Assembly (NCBI GenBank): GCA_001464165.1 | Contig: LNEX01000326.1 | Coordinates: 1-35,570, forward strand | From: a bacterium Ga0077546 | Lineage (GTDB): Bacteria > Cyanobacteriota > Vampirovibrionia > Obscuribacterales > Obscuribacteraceae | Direction of reading: 5' to 3' | Length of the DNA stretch: 35,570 nucleotides | Part shown: piece by piece, positions 7,591 to 15,357 of the stretch | Layout: the number at the start of each line of letters is the position of its first letter | Position numbering within the stretch: position 1 is the stretch's first letter | Notes under the pieces: model-generated | Seen by the model: the letters and a program-made list of their open reading frames with translations, nothing else | Told to the model about the DNA's origin: nothing | Database searches by the model: none | Program-made: the position numbers and the translations under genes

Positions 7591-8985
7591 CTAGGCGAGC
7601 ATGCCGAGTGCTATGACCTTTTGCAGCCATAATGGAAATTCTTTTATAAGACGACTGTACAGCTCAGCATCTGCAATTGAACGATAATCGTCCAAGGCAA
7701 AGAAACCAGCGTTGTCTACATATCGCCCCTCCATTTTATCAAAGCGCTCTAGCACTCCATAGCCGCTACCGCCAAGACCAACGAACTGCCAAAAAATGGG
7801 ATAGTGCGAAGCTTCTATGAGCAGTTCTTCAATGGCCGGATCTTTATCGATACCACCATCGGTAACAAACAGCACCAGCTTAGGCAAACTATCAGTTTTA
7901 CTACACACTGATAAAATAGCCTCCATCACTGGTGGCTCATTGTTGTCATAACCCAATCCGGGGATAACATATCCATCAGAAGAAGAAGAAGAAGAAGAAG
8001 AAAACCAGCCTCCTTTAGCGCTGTTGTTTACAGCATGGGCAGGTATAGAGCCATCTCCACCTTGCTGAAGACGAGCAATATAGCCATCCAAATTGGCAAG
8101 ATTGACTGTGGCCATCTTCCGAAACTCAGTAGCGTAGACCCAGAGCTCTAGTTCACCATCGTCATCGAGGTTAAGAGCCAAGGTAGCAAGGCGGTCAGTA
8201 ACACCCTGCATAATTGCCGGCCACATGCGCCGAGTTGAACCAGAAGCATCGAGCACCATTACCACTTTGGCTCGGGCTTCGACCTTGTGCTTCTGCAGGG
8301 AAATCCCTGCAGCCTTCTGCAGGCTTAATAAGCGAGAACCGCTCTTCTCCAACTGAGCGGTAACCTGCTCAGTCTTTGAAAGACTAATCTTACCCTCGGC
8401 TTTTGCAGGCAGAACAGCTGCGGCTGTAACTGGTGCTGGAGAGTCAATAGCAGCAATGCGCTTACTAGCAGCAGCATCAATGCCAAATTGAGCGGCTGTG
8501 GCAGCAAGACCTCCCGTATAGCCCTGGGCAATATGGCGTACTTTCCAGGCACCATCTCGGCGATAGAACTCAGCCACAATCAATACATTCTCATCAGTAC
8601 CTTCGGCTTTAAAACTAACAAGTTCAGCGCCAGAGCTATCGTAAAGCGAAATTATTAGGTCTTTAACATCAGCAAAGGTTTTTGTCGCCGCATCAATAGC
8701 GAGAGCAAGTTTTATACGCTCGATCGAAGAAGGAACACTCTTCAAGTCAACGCTGAAGCTATGGTTATAGCGGCCATCTGCAGCGGTCTTATTAGAGTAG
8801 CGCACCGAACCATCAGAAGAGGATTGCCGACCGTGAAAAATGAAATCATTCTCTGAGCTAACCATTTCACCTTGACCTAGCAATATGGCAAATAGGTCTG
8901 TCATAACACCCGCGTGACTGACTCGGACAATTAGCAGTTGACTGGGAACTTGGGTATTGGAACCCTTTATTAGTGTTGTACTCAT
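7591..8985 (-). CDS. TerF-like protein: TerD domain fused to a vWA domain
   Basis: The 464-residue protein has a TerD-type beta-sandwich at about 15-170 and a von Willebrand A domain at about 238-460. The vWA domain carries the metal site DASGS (246-250) and a later VTDGG (Asp376). The TerD part keeps the C-terminal pattern AEFYRR...WKVRHIAQGYTGGL. It has lost the acidic calcium loop seen in the four terD genes at 32-35 kb (GDNxxGxGEGDDE there, SNKTAADGRYNHS here). An eight-serine tract (329-336) interrupts the vWA domain. TerF proteins belong to the tellurite/stress Ter systems, where vWA domains are thought to act as scaffolds. GAGG lies five bases before the ATG. It is the last gene of the long minus-strand series. 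Confidence 0.85.
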   Translation of the reverse strand: MSTTLIKGSNTQVPSQLLIVRVSHAGVMTDLFAILLGQGEMVSSENDFIFHGRQSSSDGSVRYSNKTAADGRYNHSFSVDLKSVPSSIERIKLALAIDAATKTFADVKDLIISLYDSSGAELVSFKAEGTDENVLIVAEFYRRDGAWKVRHIAQGYTGGLAATAAQFGIDAAASKRIAAIDSPAPVTAAAVLPAKAEGKISLSKTEQVTAQLEKSGSRLLSLQKAAGISLQKHKVEARAKVVMVLDASGSTRRMWPAIMQGVTDRLATLALNLDDDGELELWVYATEFRKMATVNLANLDGYIARLQQGGDGSIPAHAVNNSAKGGWFSSSSSSSSDGYVIPGLGYDNNEPPVMEAILSVCSKTDSLPKLVLFVTDGGIDKDPAIEELLIEASHYPIFWQFVGLGGSGYGVLERFDKMEGRYVDNAGFFALDDYRSIADAELYSRLIKEFPLWLQKVIALGMLA

Positions 8986-9044
8986 GTTGCCTCTTATGTA
9001 TTTGCGCAGAATGGAAAGATCAACTCAATGCGCGAATTCGAGTT

Positions 9045-9054
9045 GACTGGTCTA
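9045..9054. repeat. Post-terminator motif GACTGGTCTA, copy 3
   Basis: This copy lies roughly a dozen bases beyond the T-tract of the nagB terminator, equivalent to copies 1 and 2. Confidence 0.4.
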
Positions 9055-9065
9055 ATTCAAAATCA

Positions 9066-9098
9066 AGAAAGAAAAAAAGCACCGCCAAGGATGCTTCA
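9066..9098 (-). terminator. Terminator of the glucosamine-6-phosphate deaminase gene
   Basis: On the minus strand an imperfect stem (AAGCATCC paired with CGGTGCTT around a TTGG loop) is followed by TTTTTTTCTTTC. It starts about 18 bases after the nagB stop codon. The TerF-like gene downstream would then need its own promoter or read-through. Confidence 0.7.
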
Positions 9099-9115
9099 AA
9101 ATAATTCGCTATTAG

Positions 9116-9865
9116 TTAGAGCGCAAAATCAGTAAATATCTCAACATCAGGGTGCAGCTGCAAAAAGCTGGCAGGATTATTGGGGCTCACTAGCCCAGTA
9201 AATGCATCAATTAGAGCCTGCCGTTTAGATTCACCATGAACAGCGAGAACAATCTTCTTGGCCTCTAAGATAGTAGCAATGCCCATAGTAGCGGCTCTGA
9301 ACGGCACGCTATCGAGAGACTCGAAGAAGCGACTATTTGCAGCTCTGGTGACATCAGACAGTTCAATCACCCTGGTAACAGATGAAGCAACGCTGCCAGG
9401 TTCGTTGAAGGCAATGTGTCCATTATCACCGAGTCCTAGCAAGACAAGATCAAGCCCATCATAAGCCTTTATGACCTCATCGTACTGACCTTCGGCTTTC
9501 ACATATTGCTCTGGCCGATGTCGATAATCAAGAGCAATTTCGTTGGGCTCATAGAAATGCTGGCACAGGAAATAATAGTAGCTCTGCAAAAATTCCACAT
9601 CAAGATACTCATCTAAACCAAAGCAATTGAGCTTCTGTTTCTGAGCATGCGAAAGAATCTCAGTTAGCTCGCTATAAATACCAATGGGAGTACCACCAGT
9701 GGGTAAACCAATATTGAAGCGTCGCGCTAGAGAGTGTAAAGAGTGATTATCTAAACACTCAACGGTGATTTGAGCAATGAATTGGCAGAAATCTTCATAG
9801 CTTTCAAAAGTGACCACTTCACTACTACCAAGGGAGCGCGTTTTTTTTGTGATGCTACTGTTCAT
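9116..9865 (-). CDS. nagB: Glucosamine-6-phosphate deaminase
   Basis: Predicted to convert glucosamine-6-phosphate to fructose-6-phosphate and ammonium, a cytoplasmic step in amino-sugar use and cell-wall recycling. Diagnostic motifs are GLPTGGTP (phosphate site), FGLDEYL (catalytic Asp region) and LLGLGDNGHIAFNEPGS (catalytic His). The chosen ATG (MNSSITKK) gives 249 residues, normal for the family. A TTG 57 bases upstream is in frame but would add a hydrophobic, non-homologous leader. No strong Shine-Dalgarno is seen for either start. A terminator follows. In this neighbourhood it may link wall recycling to the stress locus, but it could be metabolically independent. Confidence 0.9.
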   Translation of the reverse strand: MNSSITKKTRSLGSSEVVTFESYEDFCQFIAQITVECLDNHSLHSLARRFNIGLPTGGTPIGIYSELTEILSHAQKQKLNCFGLDEYLDVEFLQSYYYFLCQHFYEPNEIALDYRHRPEQYVKAEGQYDEVIKAYDGLDLVLLGLGDNGHIAFNEPGSVASSVTRVIELSDVTRAANSRFFESLDSVPFRAATMGIATILEAKKIVLAVHGESKRQALIDAFTGLVSPNNPASFLQLHPDVEIFTDFAL

Positions 9866-10088
9866 AGTTGTCACTAGATAAATTAACAGCATTGAGAAAT
9901 CTGCAGCTAACAGACTGCTCAATGTTTAGATTGTTCAGTTTGTGATTAGAGAGCAGGGAACTGGCATTGCTCTGCCGGCAAGAGGTTATTCAAGCGCAGC
10001 AAAACATTAACGCGCTGACGCTCTAAACACTTTTGTACAGGTAGCTCAAAGCCTTCTACTGGATGTGCACCGAGATACTATTCGCTAC

Positions 10089-10790
10089 TTAATGGGTCCT
10101 CACGAGCGGCGGATTCGCTAGACGAGAGAGCCTGGGAGTCGTTACCTTAGGGACCATTAGAATTAGTATTAGTGCCAAAAACATGGTTAGAACGAGATCG
10201 CAGAAGCTAGCACGAGAGTGTAAGCCTGGCGAAGCAATATCACCTCTGCTGTCTGTAATGTGATTGGAGGCGACAGCCGAGATCAGTTCATCCGGCTGGT
10301 CAGATTGCTCCGGCTCGCTCAGAACCTGCACGTTAGGAAAAGAACCGAAATGGGTGAAATCACGCCCCTTCTCACAATTACAACCACTGGCGACCACTTC
10401 GATTGTAGTTTGCGGAAGAAGAATAGACAAACCTGTCACTGTTTCTTTGAGGCAATAGTTGATATTTACGCCGCAAACACGCAGACGTTGAGGTGGCGCA
10501 ATTCCAGCCTCAGTCAAAGCTTGAGCAACAAGAGCTGACCCGTCATCCGTTGTCTTTTCAACAAAGACTATGCTTACCTGTGAGTCTAACTGCTCGATCA
10601 GTTCTTTGACGCCCGCAACTAATTCCCCCTGACCTTTAAAGGTGACAACCACCACCGGATTGCCAAAGGCCCGGGCAAACTGAAGTTCCTCGACGACAGA
10701 GCTGACGGTAACCGGGTCTTTGGCAGTGTCAAAACAGGTTTGCATATCAATGACTAAAAGCAGGCATGAATAATCATGCATTTTCTCCAT
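10089..10790 (-). CDS. Isochorismatase-family cysteine hydrolase with C-terminal membrane segment
   Basis: The 233-residue protein has an isochorismatase fold at about 5-160. The catalytic triad is recognisable: Asp15 (VIDMQ), Lys79 (FVEKTTDDGSA) and Cys113 (GVNINYCLKETV). Members hydrolyse amides or vinyl ethers (nicotinamidase, isochorismatase and relatives); the substrate cannot be told here. After the domain comes a linker and one hydrophobic segment at about 201-215 (LVLTMFLALILILMV) followed by a basic tail. Such an anchor is unusual for this normally soluble family. The start is ambiguous between two ATGs three codons apart. The gene follows the unknown gene at 10817 by 26 bases. A degenerate paralog lies at 3185-3649. 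Confidence 0.75.
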   Translation of the reverse strand: MEKMHDYSCLLLVIDMQTCFDTAKDPVTVSSVVEELQFARAFGNPVVVVTFKGQGELVAGVKELIEQLDSQVSIVFVEKTTDDGSALVAQALTEAGIAPPQRLRVCGVNINYCLKETVTGLSILLPQTTIEVVASGCNCEKGRDFTHFGSFPNVQVLSEPEQSDQPDELISAVASNHITDSRGDIASPGLHSRASFCDLVLTMFLALILILMVPKVTTPRLSRLANPPLVRTH

Positions 10791-10816
10791 GGCGTTTACA
10801 GATAAATGTAATTTGA

Positions 10817-11239
10817 CTAAGCAGCTGGATTAGCTTTTGCAGCGAACTGCCGATCTGTCCAAGCCAGTAAAGCTTCTTGAAAGGCGCGTTTATGTGCCGG
10901 TCCGATCCAACGAATGGAACCATCGAACCAGTCAGGCTTAACGCATAAATTGAACTCTTCAGAGATACATTGCTCAGACTCGAGCACTGCCATGGGAAAT
11001 TTCTCACCGGTGGCTAAAACCTCAAACCAAGCATTGTAGATATGTCCGGCCGAGTCTAAGCAGAAATCGCCGGGCGAGAAATAGTCAAACTTCAAAATAC
11101 TAGAATTGAGCATTTGATTGATGTTAGAGGCAACTTCCTCCATATCACGACTCAAATGCTCGGGAGCCACACCAGAAAGTGGGCAAACCAAAACACAACC
11201 TAGAGATTGGATTGTTGGATTTTTGCTTTTGCTGTCCAT
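10817..11239 (-). CDS. Unknown 140-residue protein
   Basis: I do not recognise a family. The protein looks like a compact soluble alpha/beta domain: a hydrophobic strand near 12-22 (LGCVLVCPLSG), an amphipathic helix (DMEEVASNINQMLN), several aromatic residues (FDYFSPGDFCLDSAGHIYNAWFEV) and a C-terminal helix. Five cysteines are scattered without a metal-site pattern. The start ATG has AGGA seven bases upstream. It sits 37 bases after the PhzF-family gene and 26 bases before the cysteine-hydrolase gene, so the three are probably one transcript. Confidence 0.65.
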   Translation of the reverse strand: MDSKSKNPTIQSLGCVLVCPLSGVAPEHLSRDMEEVASNINQMLNSSILKFDYFSPGDFCLDSAGHIYNAWFEVLATGEKFPMAVLESEQCISEEFNLCVKPDWFDGSIRWIGPAHKRAFQEALLAWTDRQFAAKANPAA

Positions 11240-11276
11240 ACATTTGTCCTAAAATTAAATGGCTAGAAGTCATGGC

Positions 11277-12200
11277 CTAGCGCCAAATAAAGGGATCTTG
11301 AGCAGAGTCACTGCTAAATTCGCCACCAAGAGCATCAAAGTAGAAGCGATTGGGGCCACTGCGAAAGGCACATTTGGCAGTGACAACAACACAATTGTTG
11401 CCATCGCAATCAGCTAATCGACAATTTGCCTCACCACCGCGCTTGGAGAGAGACTGGGCAAGAATATCCTGTTTCCCGCCAAGCAATAGGCTCCAATAAG
11501 CAACTAGGTTCATAAGGGCTCGCGCCGATACAGGGTCTTCCCATTTGCGCTTGCCTTCAGAAGTGAGAAAAGTACGATAGACAAAGCCACCACGATTACC
11601 TTTTGCTGTAGCAATATAGGCCACATAATTGGTTTGTACCAACTGACTGAAATCTGGAGTCATATCTTGAATCTCATCTTCGCTATCAAAGACCATGATG
11701 AGATCCTGCTCCCCAATAAGGTAGCTATGAGGTTCATAGCCACTAAAAGATTGAGAAAGGATATAACGAAACTCAGGGGTGATTTGAGTAGCCGATACCG
11801 ACGGCAATACCACAGTAACTAAATCATCTTTTTTCTCAGCCCAAGAATCTAGTTGTGAAAAGCGACATGTTAAGCGAACACGTGCAAGCTCCGGCTCTAT
11901 TAAGTTCAACAAAACATACGCCAAGGCCACAGTGCCATTACCACCAGGAGAGATGGAGTCACCAGCCGGAGTATACCAGCGCAAATCCCATTCTCCGGAG
12001 GCCTTCTTGCGAGCGAAAACCGTCTCTGACTGGTTTAGATACTGGGCAATATACGACATTGTCAGATCGGCCAAGGGCATATCGACAATGCAAACAGCAG
12101 CAGGATTGCCGCTACCAGGCTCATCGGTTAAAAACGGGTCGACGAAAAAAACGTCGAGTTCAACCATTTGGTCAGCTTTACGAATCAAATTCGCAACCAT
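11277..12200 (-). CDS. PhzF-family isomerase/epimerase-like protein
   Basis: The 307-residue protein has the two-lobed DapF/PhzF fold. Visible are the N-terminal VFFVDPFLTDEPGSGNPAAVCI, the catalytic-glutamate motif QSETVF, the half-repeat signature TPAGDSISPGGNGTVALAYVL (the family usually has CGHATLA, so the Cys/His is replaced by Gly/Asn), and C-terminal EDPVSARAL in place of EDPVTGSA. Relatives isomerise small carboxylic acids, with the PhzF member acting in phenazine synthesis. No phenazine genes are nearby, so no pathway is implied. GAGGA lies nine bases before the chosen ATG. The C-terminal half is Cys-rich (about 250-270). Confidence 0.82.
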   Translation of the reverse strand: MVANLIRKADQMVELDVFFVDPFLTDEPGSGNPAAVCIVDMPLADLTMSYIAQYLNQSETVFARKKASGEWDLRWYTPAGDSISPGGNGTVALAYVLLNLIEPELARVRLTCRFSQLDSWAEKKDDLVTVVLPSVSATQITPEFRYILSQSFSGYEPHSYLIGEQDLIMVFDSEDEIQDMTPDFSQLVQTNYVAYIATAKGNRGGFVYRTFLTSEGKRKWEDPVSARALMNLVAYWSLLLGGKQDILAQSLSKRGGEANCRLADCDGNNCVVVTAKCAFRSGPNRFYFDALGGEFSSDSAQDPFIWR

Positions 12201-12250
12201 ATTGTTCGTCCTCTGGACTCGCCAGATAATGTTTACTTTAAATCGACTAT

Positions 12251-12290
12251 AGGGGCCTAGGCAGAAAGGCCTCTACCAGAGAGAATCTGG
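12251..12290. terminator. Two adjacent hairpins between the clpC-like and phzF-like genes
   Basis: One stem pairs AGGGGCCT (12251-12258) with AGGCCTCT (12267-12274) with one mismatch. A second, CCAGA/TCTGG, abuts it. No clear T-run follows on the minus strand, so this may be a weak terminator or an intercistronic processing site. Confidence 0.45.
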
Positions 12291-12327
12291 CAGAGCCTTG
12301 CAAAAATGCCATTGATGGCTCAAGCGG

Positions 12328-14703
12328 TTATTGAGCTTCTTCGGCCACCACAGGGGTGCTTGGTATAACTTGTTTAAAAGCAAGCACACCGTCTGACCCA
12401 TCTACCTCAATAACCGTACCTGGAGCAGGCTGGTCTTCAAGCAGTAAAATAGCTAGTTCATCGTCTAGCAAGTCAGTGATGGCGCGCTGCAACGACCGGG
12501 CACCAAATTGAGCGCTGTAGCCATGATTAATCAAAATATCGCGAGCATTGGCAGTCAGTGAGATAGACACTCCCTGCTCAGCCAGAGATTCTTGAGTTTC
12601 AAGCAACAAGACATCGATGATTTCGTAGAGCTGCTCTTTCTCTAAAGAACGAAAGACAATCGTCTCAGAGATCCGATTTAGAAACTCTGGGCGAAAGTAT
12701 TGCTTGAGAGTAGTTAGGACCTTCTCCTTGATTGTCTGATACAGGCTCTCGACTTTAGCCTTAGCATCTTTGCTTTCAAAGTCAAAACCAAGACCTTGAT
12801 TCTTACCTTCAATAGCTGAACTACCAACATTGGTAGTCATAATGATCACTGTATTTTTGAAATCGACTGTTCGCCCCTGCGAATCGGTCAGACGTCCATC
12901 ATCAAGCACTTGCAAGAGAACATTGAAGACATCAGGGTGAGCCTTTTCAATTTCATCGAAAAGCACAACCGTATACGGGTTGCGATGCACGGCCTTGGTT
13001 AGCTGCCCACCTTCATCATAGCCAACGTATCCGGGAGGGGAACCAACCAGTCGAGAGACAGTGTGGCGCTCCATATACTCCGACATATCAAGGCGGATCA
13101 TCTTATCTTCGGAGCCGAACATAACCTTAGCCAAAGTCTTAGCTAGCTCAGTTTTACCGACACCGGTTGGTCCAGAAAAGATAAAGCTAGCAATTGGTCG
13201 ACCTTTAGCTTTGAGCCTTGTGCCAGCACGACGCATAGCAGCAGATACTGCCTTAACCGCTTGCTCCTGGCCAATAACCCGTTGGTGCAAAATCGCTTCA
13301 AGACCAAGTAGTTTTTCGCGCTCACTTTTAGTCAGTTGAGTTACTGGTACCCCACTAATGCGAGACACAACAGCAGATACATCTTGCTCAGTCATGGTCA
13401 GCACAGCATCATCTAAGGCAGTCTGACGCAGGTGCGAACCGGCCTGATCGATGACATCAATGGTTTTGTCAGGCTGATTGCGGTCTGAGATGTATTGCTC
13501 TGAAAGTTTTGCGGCTAACTCGATTATGGAATCTGAGATTTCTACACGATGATGATCCTCATAGAGGGGCTTCAAAGCTTTTACAATCTCAATTGTGTTG
13601 TTAATATCAGGCTCTTTTGCCACAACCGCTTGAAAACGTCGCGCCAGAGCTTGATCTTTTTCAATGCGGCGATACTCTTCGAGAGTGGTAGTACCAACCA
13701 GACGAAGACCATCCTGTAGAGCAGCTTTTAGCATGTTGCTCAGGTCAGATGTGCCCTGAGCCGCCCCAGCGCCAACAACAGTATGAATCTCATCAATAGC
13801 CAGCACAATATTGCCAGCTTTTTTCACCTCATCAATAACAACCTTGACTCGTTCTTCAAACTCACCACGAAGAGTGGTGCCAGCTAGTAGGGAGCCAACA
13901 TCAAGCAATAACATGCGAGCATTTCGCAGCACTGGCGGTACTTTACCTTCGATAATTCGCAAAGCAAGACCTTCCATAATGGCTGTCTTACCCACGCCTG
14001 GCTCACCGATAATGATCGGATTATTCTTCTTCAGTAAACCAAGTATGTCGATAATACGGAGGATTTCAGAGTCTCGTCCATAAACAGGATGAATCTTACC
14101 TTGACGAGCAAGCTCAGTGAAGTCGGTGGTGTACTTGTCTAACTCTTTGGTCCGAGCCACCGGAGCAGTCAAGGCATGAGCATGGCTAGTATTAGGTCCA
14201 TACTTTGCTCCATAACGGGGATCATAATTGTCATTAGCAAGAGTAGCATTACTGCCTCTCAACTTAGTCTTTAGAGCGGCAAGGTCAACACCGGCCTTAA
14301 TCAGAAGCTTAGAGCCCAAGTTGGAAGAATCAAAAAGAACTCCAAGCAAGATTTGTTCTGGTCCAACCAAAGCAGCATTTTGCTGCTTGGCTATATCCAC
14401 CGCTCGCTGAATGACATCATGGGCAAAACTATTTAACGGAGGAACGGTACCTGAACCTCGACGGCTTCGGCTAGGTTGAGATTGGGCAGGAGAGTACCCA
14501 TTGGACGTAAATAGCAGCTCCTCAAGCTTGTGATAATCGCCGATGAACTCAAGGATGGCGCGTGCAGCATTGGATTTTTGCTCTAAGGCGATTGCATAAA
14601 CTAGATCATCGGTATCGACAGTTGCTGCTTCTCGTCGCAGAGCAGCAAGTTTAGCAAACTCAAGGACATTGAGTGCTGCTTGGGTGAAACGTTCGTTAGC
14701 CAT
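12328..14703 (-). CDS. ClpC-type AAA+ unfoldase, both ATPase modules intact
   Basis: The 791-residue Clp/Hsp100 protein unfolds substrates and feeds them to a ClpP-type peptidase. It has a double N-domain (about 1-150), a first AAA module with Walker A GEPGVGKT (233-240), Walker B DE (304-305) and paired arginines 355-356, and a second with GPTGVGKT (511-518), FDEIEKAHP (582-590) and sensor-2 GAR (734-736). The long ClpB middle domain is absent, and even the short ClpC/UVR insert is not evident. An LGF tripeptide (638-640) sits where ClpP-binding loops occur, so partnership with the ClpP at 16625 is likely. The start is fixed by GGGAGG seven bases upstream; an in-frame upstream ATG would add 16 codons. 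ClpA-like naming is possible. Confidence 0.9.
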   Translation of the reverse strand: MANERFTQAALNVLEFAKLAALRREAATVDTDDLVYAIALEQKSNAARAILEFIGDYHKLEELLFTSNGYSPAQSQPSRSRRGSGTVPPLNSFAHDVIQRAVDIAKQQNAALVGPEQILLGVLFDSSNLGSKLLIKAGVDLAALKTKLRGSNATLANDNYDPRYGAKYGPNTSHAHALTAPVARTKELDKYTTDFTELARQGKIHPVYGRDSEILRIIDILGLLKKNNPIIIGEPGVGKTAIMEGLALRIIEGKVPPVLRNARMLLLDVGSLLAGTTLRGEFEERVKVVIDEVKKAGNIVLAIDEIHTVVGAGAAQGTSDLSNMLKAALQDGLRLVGTTTLEEYRRIEKDQALARRFQAVVAKEPDINNTIEIVKALKPLYEDHHRVEISDSIIELAAKLSEQYISDRNQPDKTIDVIDQAGSHLRQTALDDAVLTMTEQDVSAVVSRISGVPVTQLTKSEREKLLGLEAILHQRVIGQEQAVKAVSAAMRRAGTRLKAKGRPIASFIFSGPTGVGKTELAKTLAKVMFGSEDKMIRLDMSEYMERHTVSRLVGSPPGYVGYDEGGQLTKAVHRNPYTVVLFDEIEKAHPDVFNVLLQVLDDGRLTDSQGRTVDFKNTVIIMTTNVGSSAIEGKNQGLGFDFESKDAKAKVESLYQTIKEKVLTTLKQYFRPEFLNRISETIVFRSLEKEQLYEIIDVLLLETQESLAEQGVSISLTANARDILINHGYSAQFGARSLQRAITDLLDDELAILLLEDQPAPGTVIEVDGSDGVLAFKQVIPSTPVVAEEAQ

Positions 14704-14751
14704 AATTATGCCTCCCATAGGCGATAGGCGAACAGAATTTCTAATAAACAA

Positions 14752-14790
14752 GGCAAATGACTTCGGTTAACATACCGAAGTCATTTAGCC
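14752..14790 (-). terminator. Strong hairpin upstream of the intact clpC-like gene
   Basis: A perfect 12-base-pair stem AAATGACTTCGG/CCGAAGTCATTT with an eight-base loop, extendable by GGC/GCC past a bulge, is followed on the minus strand by TTGTTTATT. It lies between the 159-residue protein gene and the clpC-like gene and could be a terminator, attenuator or processing hairpin. Confidence 0.65.
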
Positions 14791-14859
14791 TTTCAGAATA
14801 TTTCTCTAGGTTTAACTAGAGTGCACTAAAGAGAACTAGTTGCAGATCAGACTTATGCT

Positions 14860-15339
14860 CTAGCTAACAATCCTGTAGTTGCGCCAAATAACATCTTTCA
14901 TGGCGACAACGCGACCGTCAGCGTAAGCCTGGCGAAAGGCCTCTACAACAGTGGCGTATTCTTCGGGGCGACGTTTGAGCAGATCAGCAAACTCTGGTGG
15001 AATGTCTTCATCTTGCGCAGCTTGAGATGCCACTTCAGGTGCAGCCTCAGTGGCAACAGCCAGAGCGGAAGCTGAGGGGGATGGAGAAGAGGTAACTTCA
15101 TCGTCTTTGTTGGCAGAAACTCGTGCCTCGGGTGCAAGAGTAAGAGCCTCGGCAAAAGAAACGACAGCCGCGGCTAAATCAGCAGCGGTAAAACCGGGGT
15201 CACCGAGCAGGTATAGACTGGTATCAGTAAGCATGAAGTAGCCACTATCGAGTTGCTGTTTAGTAACTCGATAAGCAGCGTACCCCAAGACGGCTACAGT
15301 GATGGACGGGAAAAGATAGGGTTTGGTTTGAAATGACAT
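14860..15339 (-). CDS. Unknown protein with N-terminal hydrophobic segment
   Basis: The 159-residue protein has one hydrophobic stretch at about 8-24 (LFPSITVAVLGYAAYRV), which could anchor it in the membrane or be a short helix. An Ala/Ser/Pro/Glu-rich low-complexity linker (about 70-112) follows, then a folded-looking C-terminus (PPEFADLLKRRPEEYATVVEAFRQAYADGR). I recognise no family. AGGTG is six bases upstream of the ATG. It lies 18 bases after the gene at 15358 and ahead of a hairpin, within the Clp locus. A role as adaptor or tether for the Clp machine is possible but only by position. Confidence 0.6.
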   Translation of the reverse strand: MSFQTKPYLFPSITVAVLGYAAYRVTKQQLDSGYFMLTDTSLYLLGDPGFTAADLAAAVVSFAEALTLAPEARVSANKDDEVTSSPSPSASALAVATEAAPEVASQAAQDEDIPPEFADLLKRRPEEYATVVEAFRQAYADGRVVAMKDVIWRNYRIVS

Positions 15340-15357
15340 TTTGACACCTAGTGTATT

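Noticed and set aside
12328..14703. ClpB disaggregase assignment for the intact Hsp100
   Set aside because: There is no long coiled middle domain between the AAA modules, an LGF loop is present, and a ClpP gene is adjacent.
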